64,000 nucleotides of DNA from NCBI GenBank assembly GCA_900618795.1, contig UYJD01000001.1, positions 507,388 through 571,387 of the forward strand, given 5' to 3'. The position numbers and the translations under genes are program-made. Source of the DNA: Cyanodermella asteris. Lineage: Eukaryota; Ascomycota; Lecanoromycetes; Ostropales; Stictidaceae. Shown here piece by piece: positions 45,626 through 57,196 of this stretch (positions are counted from its first letter, which is position 1; each line of letters starts with the position of its first letter). The notes beneath the pieces are model-generated. The model was not told where the DNA came from. It made no database searches and saw only the letters and a program-made list of their open reading frames with translations.

Positions 45626-45947
45626 GGGCTGTACGAGGTTCGCTGCCACCAATACAACAGCGTCCAAAGCTTCTACAATCGGCGAAGAAATAACTTGTGC
45701 GCTTGCCTTGGGCCACCACATTGCAGACCGACAACTAGGTACCGGAACGGTGTGCGCGTGTGCAACAGCCGTGAAGGCAGCGAGCAGCATAATTACGCCT
45801 CTTGTCAATTTGTGTTGCGCTGGTAGGTACGCGCGCATGTAGTCGAAGCATGAGCATGTACGTCGCCGTCAGGTGCAGTGTGTCTAAGCAGTAAAGTTTA
45901 ATTGTCACGTTTTCAAATCCCGGATCTCGATCCCCAAAGTGTCACGG

Positions 45948-46118
45948 NNNNNNNNNNNNNNNNNNNNNNNNNNNNNNNNNNNNNNNNNNNNNNNNNNNNN
46001 NNNNNNNNNNNNNNNNNNNNNNNNNNNNNNNNNNNNNNNNNNNNNNNNNNNNNNNNNNNNNNNNNNNNNNNNNNNNNNNNNNNNNNNNNNNNNNNNNNNN
46101 NNNNNNNNNNNNNNNNNN
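45948..46118. other. assembly gap, 171 N
   Basis: Run of unknown bases. Frames that cross it are not interpretable. Confidence 0.99.
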
Positions 46119-47992
46119 AAAGGCCCCTGATCTGCGACCTAGCCGGTCGAGCGCCGCTTGCTTCCTATTGGATACGCGCTGTGGACAAAGCCTGTTGTTG
46201 CCACCCAGGAGAACTCGAGGATCGTCAAGTTGGCTCAGTACAGCATCATGCTTGTTCCGTGAACATCAGCGGGCTGTGATGTTTGATGTGAGAATTTAAG
46301 GTTCCAGGATTACATAATGATGCAGCGTCCAGGAACGAGCTCCTGCTTCCAACGATCCAGATGCTTGCCAAACCTGACCACTGCAGCAGTCTCTACTTGT
46401 CGCCGTCAGACCTCGTCATATCGTTGTGGAAGTCTCGTGGTGGCGTATTCCCCGAGTTCCCACAGAGAGCTGCAACGACTTGTTCTTCAAGTCGCTCTTG
46501 ATTATTGCAAGCATTCACAAACGCCATGCAGATCTGCCGCCATTGCCACTTTGTTGGTGGAAGAGAACTCCGGTCGCCTCTTTCCCAACGCTGCGGGTCA
46601 TTGCATGGGAAATCAGATCCTAGCCTGTCCAAAACCTTAGTTCATTCCAGTGTGTTATCCCACGATGTTCAGTAAAAACTCGATGCACGTGTCCCTATAG
46701 GCCAAATTGACGTCACTTCTTCGACCAAGCCACAAAGCGCCCATGACCGCACTTAAGGCCGATAGGGATGCTGGGATCCAGGTCGTGGCGAGTCCCATGG
46801 CGCCGGGCTGAGCTTCCGCTCCGGAATCCAGCGTTCGTCAACGGCGAAGCGACAGGCCCGTATCTTGAACGACCATACTACTCCGACTTCCACCCTACTT
46901 CCGAGACCCCTCACTCGACCGGTCTGGAATGAAACTCGAGGCTCCTTGCGCAGACACAACCTCCCGGACAACCTCAAGTTTCGCAACGAAGACATGCGCA
47001 TGCTGAACATTACTCAATGGATTGTGCATTGGCGAAGGATCAATATATGGTATCACATGCGGCGTTCGTGACAGGATCGGTCTGATGACTGCGCTTGCGG
47101 ATTTCAATCACAACAAGGGCAAAAGGTGGCTTTTACCGTGACCATTCTCTTCTGGAAAGATCAGGCTACGAGGAACGACAACAGCAGATCGTGCTCGTGA
47201 ACACAGTTCTGGAAAAAAGTCATTTAACGTGATCAGATGGCCAATCTGCTGGTCGAACCAAATTAGCCGCTCCTTCCCCCTCTTCTCCTTGCACCAGCGT
47301 TCAACGCATAACGGTTCATATCCTTGCAGCGTCTCATTCATCTCCTCGTCCACTCGTGCGGACTGGTCAGAAAGCTCCGGACAAGATTCCGGGAGGAATC
47401 AGCCGTGCACACTGTCTGGTTGGTCAGTTTGTTTCTTCCTCCGAGGACCCACTCGCTTGCGGCACCTATGATCTGAACTTCCGGCCACATTCAGACGGCA
47501 GGACCGATGGAGGGGCATGCTTGAGCTATACGGGGTTAACACTGTTTTCCTCAGCTGATCTAGCATGAGGTCCAGGATAAGGCTACCGCATGGCCGAGAT
47601 AAGTAGCCGCTTGCAGTGGGAGCTCATACGATAAAAGAATGATCCAGGCTAGGACGAAGTACAGGCGCTTGCAATCGTACGATGGAGTCACGACAGATGG
47701 CAATTAACATACTTGAGCTTCGAGCGGCATCCTTGTTTGGGACAGCCGAGTCAAGTACCGCGTCAAGTCCCTATCGGAATATCGGGCGAAGGACCCAGAG
47801 CAGTCCCTGTGAGGCGTCTAGAGAAGCGCCGGGCCCCGTTCCTAGAACCAAGGTGCCCCGCGTCTGGAACGCTCGCAGACCGTTCTACCATGGCTGAGAC
47901 AGGATTTTAGGAATTGGATGAGCTCGGGCGATAAGATGTATTCCCGTAATAGGCAAATGTTGCCACGTGGACTCATCTAAGCTCGTTACACA

Positions 47993-50900
47993 TTACTTGG
48001 CAAATCGCGTCCCTTTGCGTCCCTCCCATCTCAAAGACAAACTACTGAGAACCACGCTCACGCTACTCAACGCCATTGCCAGACTTCCCCAGACGGGTCC
48101 GAGCCTCCAGCCGTCGTCCGTCACCTTGAAAAAGATGCCGGCCGCAACGGGAATCAACACAACGTTGTATGTCAGTGCCCAGGCAAAGTTGAACTTGACG
48201 CGTCGGAACACCTTGGTCGAGATGTCTAGCAGCTGAGGAATCGCCATGAGGGAAGTAGACATGAGTATGAAAGACGAGGATGTCATGGCGATGGGCGATC
48301 CGTTGCTGGGCGAGATGGAGACGTCGGCCCGCGAGAGAGCGGGCGCGTCGTTGATGCCGTCTCCGACAAACGCAATGCGAGCGCGCGAGGACGATGGCAG
48401 CGCCGTGGGCGAAGAGGCGGCCGCTGTCGGATGCAGAGACGGCCGTGGAGCCGGACTCGTCGGATGATCTGTCTCCGCGAGCATCTCGCGCAGCGATACG
48501 AATCTTGCCCCGTCAGAACCTGACATTGGACGGATTTGAGCCTCGACGTCAATCGTCTCCCCAGAGCTTCGTCCCGTCGTACCAGCTCTCTCTCGCTCTT
48601 GGATCGCGCCACGGTCGACAAAGACGCGCCTGAGCGGGCTGGCAACCGTGTTGCGGCGAGGATTACCACGAATTTCTTTCTGCAACTTCTCTCGGAGATG
48701 GTCGATGACCAGTGCCTTCTCGGTGGGTAGGACTTCGGCGAAGACGTTCTCCGGCTTGATGCCCACCCGCGCCGCGACGGAGTGCGCGGTCGTGGCGTTG
48801 TCGCCCGAGACCATGTAGACGGCAAGGCCGCGTTCAGAGAGCGCTGTTATGGCAGGGAGGGCGGAGGGACGGATCGCGTCTTCGATGGCGAAGATGGCAC
48901 TGAGCTGAAAGGGTGAGTCCCTTGCATGTTGCTCAGATGGCTCGGAAGGGATGAATCGGGTGGCGAGGAGGGCCACCGTCTTGGCCTGTTGTTCGTAAGA
49001 CAATATGGTCCTTTGGATGGCGGGATCAGAGAGCGCTGTAGGAGAAAGAGCAGTAATGAAGCGCAGTGATCCAAGGCGTGCCGAGTACGTTCCAAGTTGA
49101 GTACGGAAGGTACCCTCGATTCCCTTGCCAGGTATCTCTTGGAGGCCCTCGATCCCCAAGGGGATGTCCTTGTCGTGGAGCTTTTCGAGGGAAGCGGTGG
49201 CGATGGCTGCGGCGATGGGATGGGAGCTCGCGGCCTCGAGCCTGTATGCGATGGCCATCACAGTCTGTTCATCTTCCCTTCCACCCTTGTAGTCCAGATC
49301 GGTAACCTTGAGATCTCCGCCTTCCGTCAGGGTTCCCGTCTTGTCAAAGACGATAGCGTCCAAGTTTCCAGCATCTTGGAACGCCTGGCCGCCACCTCTA
49401 GCAAGGATACCATGTTTCGCGGCGAGACCACCTCCGACAAACAGAGCAGTGGGAGCGGCAAGGCCAATGCCACAGGGACATGCCACGACAAACACGGCGA
49501 TTGCAAACTCGAGACTCCAGAACGCCCAACCGCCTCGCTGATCTCGTAGGTACTTTTGGTCCAACCTGCCGGAGTAGCCAAGCGAAACCCAAACGACGAA
49601 GGTCAAGATCGCTAACGCGGTGATGACGGGGACAAAATAGCCCGTGATGATATCGGCAATTTGCTCGACCGGAGCACGGCGAACCTGCCCCTCGCGGACC
49701 ACGGCAATGATCTGGTCCAGCATCGAAGCGCCACCAATCTCTCGTACCCTCATGCACACGGGGCTACCCAGGTTGATGGTGCCCGTGAAGATCTTGTCTC
49801 CCGAAATTTTGCGTACCGGTTTCGATTCGCCGGTCAAAGAGCTCTCGTCGAAACGCCCTTCGGCGTCGGTGAGGATGCCGTCGGCTGCGGGCGATTCGCC
49901 GTAGCGGACGAGGACGATGTCGCCGATCTCGAGCTGGTCCGACGGCACTGTAATCTGGTCGCCAGCGTTCTGCTCAACGATGGCGGTCTCGGGCCGAAGG
50001 TTTCCGAGCATGGATATGGCATCGCCGGCTTTGGCTTTGCTGTACGCTTCGAGGTAGCGGCCGATCAGAATGAAAAAGGTCAGAAACACTACCATGTCGA
50101 AGTACGTTGCGTTACCGGTGTCGTTGCCCATCGATGCCGTGTCGTCGCCGAGTCGTTTCGGAGCAGGCATGATTGCTGTGCTGATCAACACCCCGAGCGA
50201 GGCGCAGTATGCCACCGTCGTTCCAACAGAGACCAACAGGTTCATCGATCCGAACTTGGTGAAGCGACGGATGACGGGCACGCGGCTCTTGGGCCGCCAC
50301 AGGGCGCGGATCTCCTTGACCGCACGCTTGTGAAAGACGTCGGCAACGAACAAGTAGACCGGAGTGGCGAGTATGAACAAGGCCCATTCGGCGCGAGGGA
50401 CCTGGCCGGCCCACGCAGGCTGCATGAAAAACTGTCGGACAGGATTCTCTGCCGGCAGCAAGGACATGCACACGACGCCAATGACGAAGGTCGGTATGAC
50501 CACGACAAAGCTAGCAATAAGGCGGAGGAGCAATTTTTGGCGCTCTGCCCGCTGTAGCTGTCGAGACTTTTCTTCTAGGGATGGTGGATGATAGACCGAT
50601 GCTTTGAACCGGCCTTGTTCATCAATTGCTTGGAGTGTCTGTATGATGGATCTTGCTGTGAATCCTCTCGACACATCGGGAATATACGATAGCATAACGA
50701 CCGGATGGTCCAAGGTCGGCGACTTGTCGACGTGTATCGAGTCGCCATAGATGTCCTCAATGCACCGCACGACTCTGCCAGGGCATTGGCTACAATAGAA
50801 ACCTTGTATCTGGATCTGTATGCTCCGACCGGACGGAAGCTCTGACACGTCGTCTTCAGCGATGGCGGTGGCTGTATCATCATCGCTCGAAGACACGGAA

Positions 50901-52129
50901 TCCTGCTCCAGAGCGCATTCGAAGCCCATGTCTTCGATCGTGGTGAGGATGGGTTCAACATTTTCGCGGCCCTGAAAGACAACTCTGGCCGAGTTTGTCA
51001 TCAAGCTCACCGTAACAGACTTGACAAATGGTAGGTCCGAGACGATTTCGGTAATGCTGCTGGCACAGGCTGAGCACGTCATGCCGGATATACCGAAGTT
51101 GGCCTTGAATATGGCCGCGTTCGCGCGTTTGTGGACAGCCGTGTTGTGTTCATCGGACGAACGCAGCTGCAGATCAAGGGGCTTGACACGGACATCCAGT
51201 TGAGACTTGCCAGACCGGGTAGATTGCTGTCGAGGTTGGACGGATATGCTGGTAACTTCGAAGCCTGTGTCTTCGACTGCGTCCCGAAGGACGTCGCCGT
51301 AGTCCTCGTCTGCCGTGAAGCAGACCGTGGCACTGTTGGTCAACAATGCCACCTGCACGCTGTCGACCTTTTCAAGTGAAAGGAGGGCGTCCTTTATCGA
51401 GTTTGTGCAGGATGAGCAAGTCATGCCAGAGATGCTCATTTCAGCTGTCTGCTGTCGAGGTGGGAAAGTGGGACTCAGGATACGATTGCCGAATCGTTGT
51501 GGACAGGGGCTCGAGACGTCCAGCGCTTCGATGAAGTCTCGAGTGAACGTGGAAGCAGTTGAGGTGTTTGAGTCTAGCGACGAGCTCGTGGTGTGTTGAA
51601 ACGGGCTTGCAATGTACTCCTTTTCTCTGAAGACAGGCGAAGGTGTCTCTAGTAGATCGTGCTTTTCCTTGCTCTGACAGGCTTGACAGTTTTCAATGTG
51701 TCGCTTGCGCTTGTTCCTGAGAGGCGTTGAGAGGTGCCAGGAACTCGTCCTAGGATCTGGCGACCTGTGCAGGGACGAGCGAAGGCGCTCAGCCGCATCC
51801 TCAAGGAACCCATCGCCGTCTTGTCTAAAGACCAGCTCCGACACCAACTTGTCATGCTCGTCGACCGTGATGGAGCTGTGTACCTCGAAGGCGGCGTCGG
51901 CAATCTCGTGACATAGAGTTTTGACGGGTAGCTGGGCTTCGTGGAGCAGTTGAATCTCACCCGAGACTATGCTCACGTTAGTGCAGACAATTTGATGGCT
52001 GAGCTTCGACCGTTGCACGGTTTCCTGAACGTGGCTCACGCAGCTTGCGCAGTGGATGTTGCTGGCCAAGATGGTGGTGGACAGGAGTTTCTTAGATGGC
52101 GATCTTTGTGGCTGAAGAGTAGATGTCAT
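47993..52129 (-). CDS. copper P1B-type ATPase with four HMA-like domains
   Basis: Single exon, 1378 aa from the ATG at 52129 (MTSTLQ); the frame stays open above it but has no ATG. Four HMA-like metal sites precede the membrane part: HCASC (26-30), GMTCSSC (235-241), GMTCSAC (349-355) and GFYCSQC (443-449). The pump core has TGES (766-769), the ion-site CPC in VVACPCGIGLAAP (884-886), DKTGT (929-933) with the phosphorylated Asp, the HP of the N domain (970-971) and GDGINDAP (1256-1263). The last helices contain TYN and MALSS, the P1B-1 residues for Cu(I). It exports Cu(I) from the cytosol, either into the Golgi (Ccc2 type) or across the plasma membrane (Crp1/CrpA type). Unusual: ~95 disordered residues (~1155-1250) between the VSGDN block and GDGIND. 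A GA/CT microsatellite (52221-52240) lies upstream. Confidence 0.93.
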   Translation of the reverse strand: MTSTLQPQRSPSKKLLSTTILASNIHCASCVSHVQETVQRSKLSHQIVCTNVSIVSGEIQLLHEAQLPVKTLCHEIADAAFEVHSSITVDEHDKLVSELVFRQDGDGFLEDAAERLRSSLHRSPDPRTSSWHLSTPLRNKRKRHIENCQACQSKEKHDLLETPSPVFREKEYIASPFQHTTSSSLDSNTSTASTFTRDFIEALDVSSPCPQRFGNRILSPTFPPRQQTAEMSISGMTCSSCTNSIKDALLSLEKVDSVQVALLTNSATVCFTADEDYGDVLRDAVEDTGFEVTSISVQPRQQSTRSGKSQLDVRVKPLDLQLRSSDEHNTAVHKRANAAIFKANFGISGMTCSACASSITEIVSDLPFVKSVTVSLMTNSARVVFQGRENVEPILTTIEDMGFECALEQDSVSSSDDDTATAIAEDDVSELPSGRSIQIQIQGFYCSQCPGRVVRCIEDIYGDSIHVDKSPTLDHPVVMLSYIPDVSRGFTARSIIQTLQAIDEQGRFKASVYHPPSLEEKSRQLQRAERQKLLLRLIASFVVVIPTFVIGVVCMSLLPAENPVRQFFMQPAWAGQVPRAEWALFILATPVYLFVADVFHKRAVKEIRALWRPKSRVPVIRRFTKFGSMNLLVSVGTTVAYCASLGVLISTAIMPAPKRLGDDTASMGNDTGNATYFDMVVFLTFFILIGRYLEAYSKAKAGDAISMLGNLRPETAIVEQNAGDQITVPSDQLEIGDIVLVRYGESPAADGILTDAEGRFDESSLTGESKPVRKISGDKIFTGTINLGSPVCMRVREIGGASMLDQIIAVVREGQVRRAPVEQIADIITGYFVPVITALAILTFVVWVSLGYSGRLDQKYLRDQRGGWAFWSLEFAIAVFVVACPCGIGLAAPTALFVGGGLAAKHGILARGGGQAFQDAGNLDAIVFDKTGTLTEGGDLKVTDLDYKGGREDEQTVMAIAYRLEAASSHPIAAAIATASLEKLHDKDIPLGIEGLQEIPGKGIEGTFRTQLGTYSARLGSLRFITALSPTALSDPAIQRTILSYEQQAKTVALLATRFIPSEPSEQHARDSPFQLSAIFAIEDAIRPSALPAITALSERGLAVYMVSGDNATTAHSVAARVGIKPENVFAEVLPTEKALVIDHLREKLQKEIRGNPRRNTVASPLRRVFVDRGAIQERERAGTTGRSSGETIDVEAQIRPMSGSDGARFVSLREMLAETDHPTSPAPRPSLHPTAAASSPTALPSSSRARIAFVGDGINDAPALSRADVSISPSNGSPIAMTSSSFILMSTSLMAIPQLLDISTKVFRRVKFNFAWALTYNVVLIPVAAGIFFKVTDDGWRLGPVWGSLAMALSSVSVVLSSLSLRWEGRKGTRFAK

Positions 52130-53235
52130 TTTCTGTACGGTGGCGACAGTACCTAAGCCAGGCTTCACAGGGAAGTATGATGTGATCTTATTGCAGACCG
52201 CTCGGATTTTAGGAAGGATATGAGAGAGAGAGAGAGAGACAGAGATGTTGAAAGGAGTCAAAATGTCTTAAGAAAAGAGCTTGAAGAAGAAAGTGAACAT
52301 GATCGAGTTCTTTCTCCTCCCTTCCATCACGCAAAATGGCCCAGGCAGTTACGGCATGTGTGGAAAGAAAGCACATGGTTGGACAACAAACGTTGGCGGG
52401 CGGGTTAACGCACAAATACCTCGACGCACAAGTCGCGCGGCCTGAGAAATAACGCCCACTTCAGACACGAGAAAGATAGCGCAGAGGAGATGCTGACGTT
52501 TGTGGAACGCGATTGCACGGTTCAACGATTCGACGTAAGGAGCTAGAGACATGAGACCAAGGAATGTGTCCCGTTTGGTGAGCGACCGTTGTGGGGAGGT
52601 GTGCGCGTGTGGAATGAGAAGAAATCGGAGTGAAGTCGTGCAGGAGATCGGCAGAAGCAAACTCCTCACCTCGTCTCGTCCCACAGTCACAATTGGCTCG
52701 CGGCTCACGCTTCGAGAACGTCACCACAGAACCTGATCGCTTTGAGAGGCGCGACGTTTGATCGTCAACCGACTCGACGCGGCGCAAGGATATTTTGTAC
52801 CGGCGTTCAACAAGCAGAGGCACTTTCTTGGCGCTGTCGTCGAAGCGCTCACCCGTATCGTCCCCGGAACACCGGCTATAATGCCGAGATCATTAGGGGT
52901 CTTAGGGAGCCTCTCCCGCCACTGAGTCACCTAATCATGTTTACCACTTCCCTGTTGGGAAAGTGCATTGTCTTATTGCACACGTCTACATTTGGCTGGG
53001 TATGGCCGGATCTGGCAGTGGCAGATTGCTACGAGGTAGTTCCCGACTGTCAGTCCAAATGCTTCTAGCGTACCTGATCACCATATATCCTTGTCCGTTA
53101 CCCGAGTTCGATCATATTCAAAGAGCTGTGCCGGGCAGACCGCGCACCTAAATACAGATGAAGTATCATGTACCCATGATCCGAAAAACACCCGCTAAAT
53201 GCAAACATAAATCGTGCGAGGACAAACGCTTGCAG
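52130..53235. other. intergenic, promoter of copper ATPase
   Basis: Holds an (AG)n tract at about 52223-52240 just above the ATPase start, then promoter sequence and the 3' flank of the Mil1-like gene. No supported frame. Confidence 0.5.
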
Positions 53236-56200
53236 CTATGCGAACTGCATTGTGATTTCCCCCTCTTCGCCTTGGTCCTCGTCCGCCCATGCGTTCCGTT
53301 GACGAGGCACCACGGGAGTAGTGTTTGCCGACTTCAGCGCCGGCCTCTCCGGAGTGGATTCGCGGTCATGGTTGCTCGGCGACGAGGGAGGTCTATCGAA
53401 GGACATTGACACCCCTTCGCGTGAATATGGATCGACATCCTCATCCTCGTCATAATCATACAAGCCACTTAGTGCCTTCTTGGTAGCCTTCTCCGTGTTG
53501 ATCGATTTTGCTGGGTTTGGTGAGACAGGTTTCGACTTCGCTGTCTTGTCTGCAGCGTTATAGCTCTTGGAGCGGAACCATCCTCCACCAGAAGACTTTG
53601 ATTTGTCCTTTTCTACTTCTTTCTCCTTATCCTCGGCAGACTTGGCACTTAGATCCACCTTCATTGGTGGTAAAGTGCTCTCCAGCTGTTTGACTTCCAT
53701 GTGTTCCTGTGCGAGTTCTCGGCGAATGGCATCAACGTCAAAGAGCACACTCCCCAGTCTCTCCTCCTCCTTCGCATTAGATCCCTCTTTTGCCTTTGGG
53801 TCTGCCGTGCTTTTCTCATTGAAAAGCTCCCAGCTCTTCTTTTCACTCTTCTTCTTGTTGCTCCACCAGCGTTGCTTCTTCTCGGTCTGCTGTTCCTTCG
53901 CAGCAGCCTTCCGTGCTTCCTCGATCTCCTGGATCAGTTCCCTTTGCCTTGCTTCGTGGTTTTCGGGATCTGGGTCCTCTATTTCCGAGAACTCGTCCGA
54001 TTCCACTTCCCAGCCTACCTCCCTGAGGAGACGTGGCATGGCCGCTCGGTACGCCATATGTCCGTTGACGATATCTGTGCAGGCGAAATTTTCGAGCCCT
54101 GGTACTCCTTCCACGCTGGCCAGACCCGCAACACGCTGGATGCCACCGGACGTCGCTCTGAACAAGTAGCCAAGAATCCAGTCATTGGAGGCATAGCCAT
54201 TGACAAACCGTCCGCTGACGACAGTGCGCGCGCGAAGCCACTCTTCTTTGTTGGCAACGATCGGGCTGCCGAAAAGGTACACATTCTGTACGAGTCCGAA
54301 TGCTGCCCGGTTTGCAAGCTCCTTTAGACAAGAGAAAATCACTCGGGCACCGAGACTAAAACCAACGAGTGTGATCGGGCGCACACCAAGATGGCGATCG
54401 ATGATCGAATCGGCAAGGATAAGCCCACAACGCTCGGCACGGTCGAGAGAACTGCTCCACGGATTATCAATCAGATATGAGAGCTTGGAAAGAATGATAG
54501 GAGCTGAAAGACCAGCCATCAACGCGGTCAGAAATGTACTCGCGAGGACTTGTTGTATACCCTGTGTCAAGGCCTCATTTGCGATGATGCGTATTGTTGC
54601 TCCCATGCTTTGCAGCATCTCCGGCTCCCAGAACAGACTGTAAATATCGCCCATTATAGGATCGACCGTAGAGAACGGTAGTCGAACATCGTCGACTTTT
54701 CCGGTCATCCAACCTGGGACCGTAAGGATCAGATTGACCCGCTTGTTGTTGTGAAGAGGCCGATACTCGAAAGTTGTTACAGCTCCCATACGTCTATGAG
54801 AGGCCTTGACAGCAATGCTGCCTCCTGCGATCGCGGAGCTCGTTGTAATGATAGCTGCTCCTCCAACGCCAGCTAGAAATCCGCTTGTACCTGTCACACC
54901 GATGGCGGTGAAACCAGCGGCAAGACCCGCACCGATTGCTGGGGCAAGCAAACCAGCTGACAATCCTATCACCAAACCACCGCCCGCAGTGGCGAGTCCC
55001 ATCATGAGGTACTTTCGTTTCAGCGCCTTCTTACGTCTGTTCTCGATGTGCTCGGCTTCGTCCCAGTCCTCTCGAGCTGCCTCTTCTTGCACCTCGAGTG
55101 CATCGGTGACACGCTTTTCGAATCGGCAGATGTCAAGCCAGGGTATTTGAAGCGCCGCACCTACTGTTTCAAGCAGGACACGTGACCGAGCGTCGTATAT
55201 AGAATCCGAGATCAGAACGAGAAACAAATCACAGAGAACAGTCCAGCGCAGGTCTATGTCTATTCTGTCCTTCTTTTCCAGTGTAGAAGCGTCTACCACT
55301 TCAGGAACCTGGTCTTGCTCATGTTCGTTATAGGGTGGTGGTGGTTCGGCGACAACTTCATCGACAACATCTTCACCACGACCTTGAGTGGAAACTCGTG
55401 GTGATTTGATTGCCTCAGTCGACTTGGTAGCTTCGTCATTCGCCATCGGGTTCTTCACTCGAGCATTCTGCATGAGGCCTTGGGTCATGTCGCTAGGTTT
55501 GATGCCATGCTCGGCCAATTGCTCAATCATTACCTGTTCTGCTCGTAGTTAGTTCAAGCCGGTCTGGCATTGCTGAGGAACTTACCTGAAGAGGAGATAT
55601 CCATATGCGCGTATAGCCTTACCATCATTTTTTGAGACCACATCTGCATACTCTCCATTGCATTGGTGTACTCCTTCTTGAACTTCTTCGTCACCTCGAT
55701 CTTGTCCATCTCCACCCTCATTTCCTCCATAGCAAGTCTGACAACGCCAACGTACGCAATCCTTTGACCTTCAGTCAAAAGATCTTTGGTCGCCTGCATC
55801 TGAGATAGCGGATCTCTCCCTTCCTCGTCCTCTTCCTCATCTATGACGTTGGTGCCACCTCCTTTGTTCTTGAAGAGATACGCAGTATGATCGTCCATAC
55901 TCGTCACAGACTGAGCGTCTTCATCAAGCAGGACTCGCGTGTATCCCTTTCCTGCGCCACCTTTGCTGAAGTCGAGGTCGTCATCCAAATCCTTCGCCCC
56001 CTTTGCGACCAAATGACCTGTATCATCGTACCAATCCATCTGAGTGTCTGTATGCATATCCTGCCATTGAACGTCCTCTTCCACGGCGACATCTTCCTTC
56101 GGAGGTGCCAGAGCTTGATGGCTCCACTCTGATACGCCTCCTATTTCTTTCACTTCATCAGTAGAGCTCGCACGAGTGGCCCTGGTCGCAACAGGGCTTC

Positions 56201-56834
56201 CACTGCTGCTTTTCGAGGCTCCTCGAGCCCGCCCTGTCGGTGTCGTCGGTCGATCCGTAGACAGCTTTGCGTCGCGAGACTCCTTCTGTGGTGGCTCGAG
56301 ATCACGATCTGCTTCTTTGCCTTTTCCCGTCTCAGCTGTGACTGGCATATCCTGCTGCGCATTGTGATGAACTGCTTCATCTGATGTCATATCTGCATGT
56401 CCATCCGACTTCTCCTTGCCTGTCGGCTCAGGCTTTCCTTCTGTTGGCTCTTCTGGGGCTTTTCGAGAAGATTCATTCGAGGCTTTGTCGACGTCGGGGC
56501 TCTCGGTGGCAGATGTGTCTCCTTTCGCCGCAGCTGCAGATTCTCCAGATTCATCTTCTTCGCCATCGTCTGCAGATTCGAACTCTTCGTCGCTCATACT
56601 GATCTTGCGCTGCGGCCGTGGTCGAATTGGCAGACCAAAATCATCGAGCTCTGGCGCAGTGGTTTTGGCAGTTGCTTGTTGTGATCCAACTTCATTGTAT
56701 CCTGCAGTATGTTTTGATCTCTGCTCTTGTGCGCTCGCCAGCTTCCCTGTAGACGCACGGGCGTCATCATTCTCTGCAACCCCGTTTAGAGGGGCTGCGG
56801 TTTCCGCTGCGGGAGGCTTGCTGCTATCGCTCAT
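53236..56834 (-). CDS. Mil1/TMCO4-like (DUF726) lipase-fold protein
   Basis: Exons 56834-55586 and 55538-53236, separated by a 47-bp intron (GTAAGT, CTAAC branch, CAG), give 1183 aa; phase 1 agrees on both sides. Residues 1-~270 are acidic, Ser/Thr-rich and disordered. A helical part follows (~340-440, ATKDLLTEGQRIAYVGVVRLAMEEMRVEM). PPPPY at ~482-486 is a WW-domain (Rsp5-type) ligand. Around 595-660 are two or more glycine-rich membrane segments (MMGLATAGGGLVIGLSAGLLAPAIGAGLAAG). The DUF726 alpha/beta-hydrolase core has ILTVPGWM and the nucleophile elbow GFSLG (809-813). The tail is charged coiled coil. Yeast Mil1 (YFL034W) binds AP-1 clathrin adaptor; human TMCO4 is uncharacterised. A Golgi/endosomal role is inferred. 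The frame has open codons before 56834 but no other ATG. Confidence 0.88.
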
Positions 56835-57196
56835 TTCGCCAGCCACGAGCGCACATTGAGGAAGTCCGACTTAATAAAGGCTCACGCTCCACAGGTTCGG
56901 CGCTGACATTGTCCAAGGGTTATTGAAAGGCTGCTGACTGCTCAGGGGTCGTGAAAGTGGCATGCGACACGGCATGAGGGTTGTATGCGTTTCCGGCATT
57001 GCGTGAAGCGACTCCGCCGCCGTACTAAGCTTGAGGTCCCCATGCTTCCCAAAGCGGCGAGCCCTGTGCACCACCAACCCTCAAAGCCCCATTGTCACGA
57101 AAGCTCATCAAAACGGCGTCTAGCGTCCTGTCTTCCGGTGGATGTGCACTCCGTTGGCGAGGAATTCAGCCGGATTTGTTCCGGTCGTTCTCCGTC
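56835..57196. promoter_or_regulatory. divergent promoter region
   Basis: 362 bp between the Mil1-like start and the small membrane-protein start. The plus strand is open in part of this stretch in the frame of the small protein, but no better start was found. Confidence 0.45.

Larger units (their letters stand above)
44741..47992. other. gene-poor region around assembly gap
   Basis: 3.25 kb with no convincing gene. It holds a CTTTT-type simple repeat (45586-45625), the N gap (45948-46118) and short overlapping frames. A minus-strand frame at 47108-47341 (from ATG: MNETLQGYEPLCVERWCKEK...) is the most protein-like, but no family or flanking exons were found. A gene could be hidden by the gap. 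Confidence 0.45.

Noticed and set aside
45901-45947. tRNA-like TTCAAATCCCGG next to the gap
   Set aside because: Resembles a B box, but no matching A box, anticodon arm or acceptor stem can be drawn in the visible bases.
45902-46279. Open frames crossing the N run
   Set aside because: The bases are unknown, so the frames are artefacts.
47108-47341. Minus-strand frame MNETLQGYEPLCVERWCKEK...
   Set aside because: Somewhat protein-like, but no homolog recognised and no supporting splice structure.
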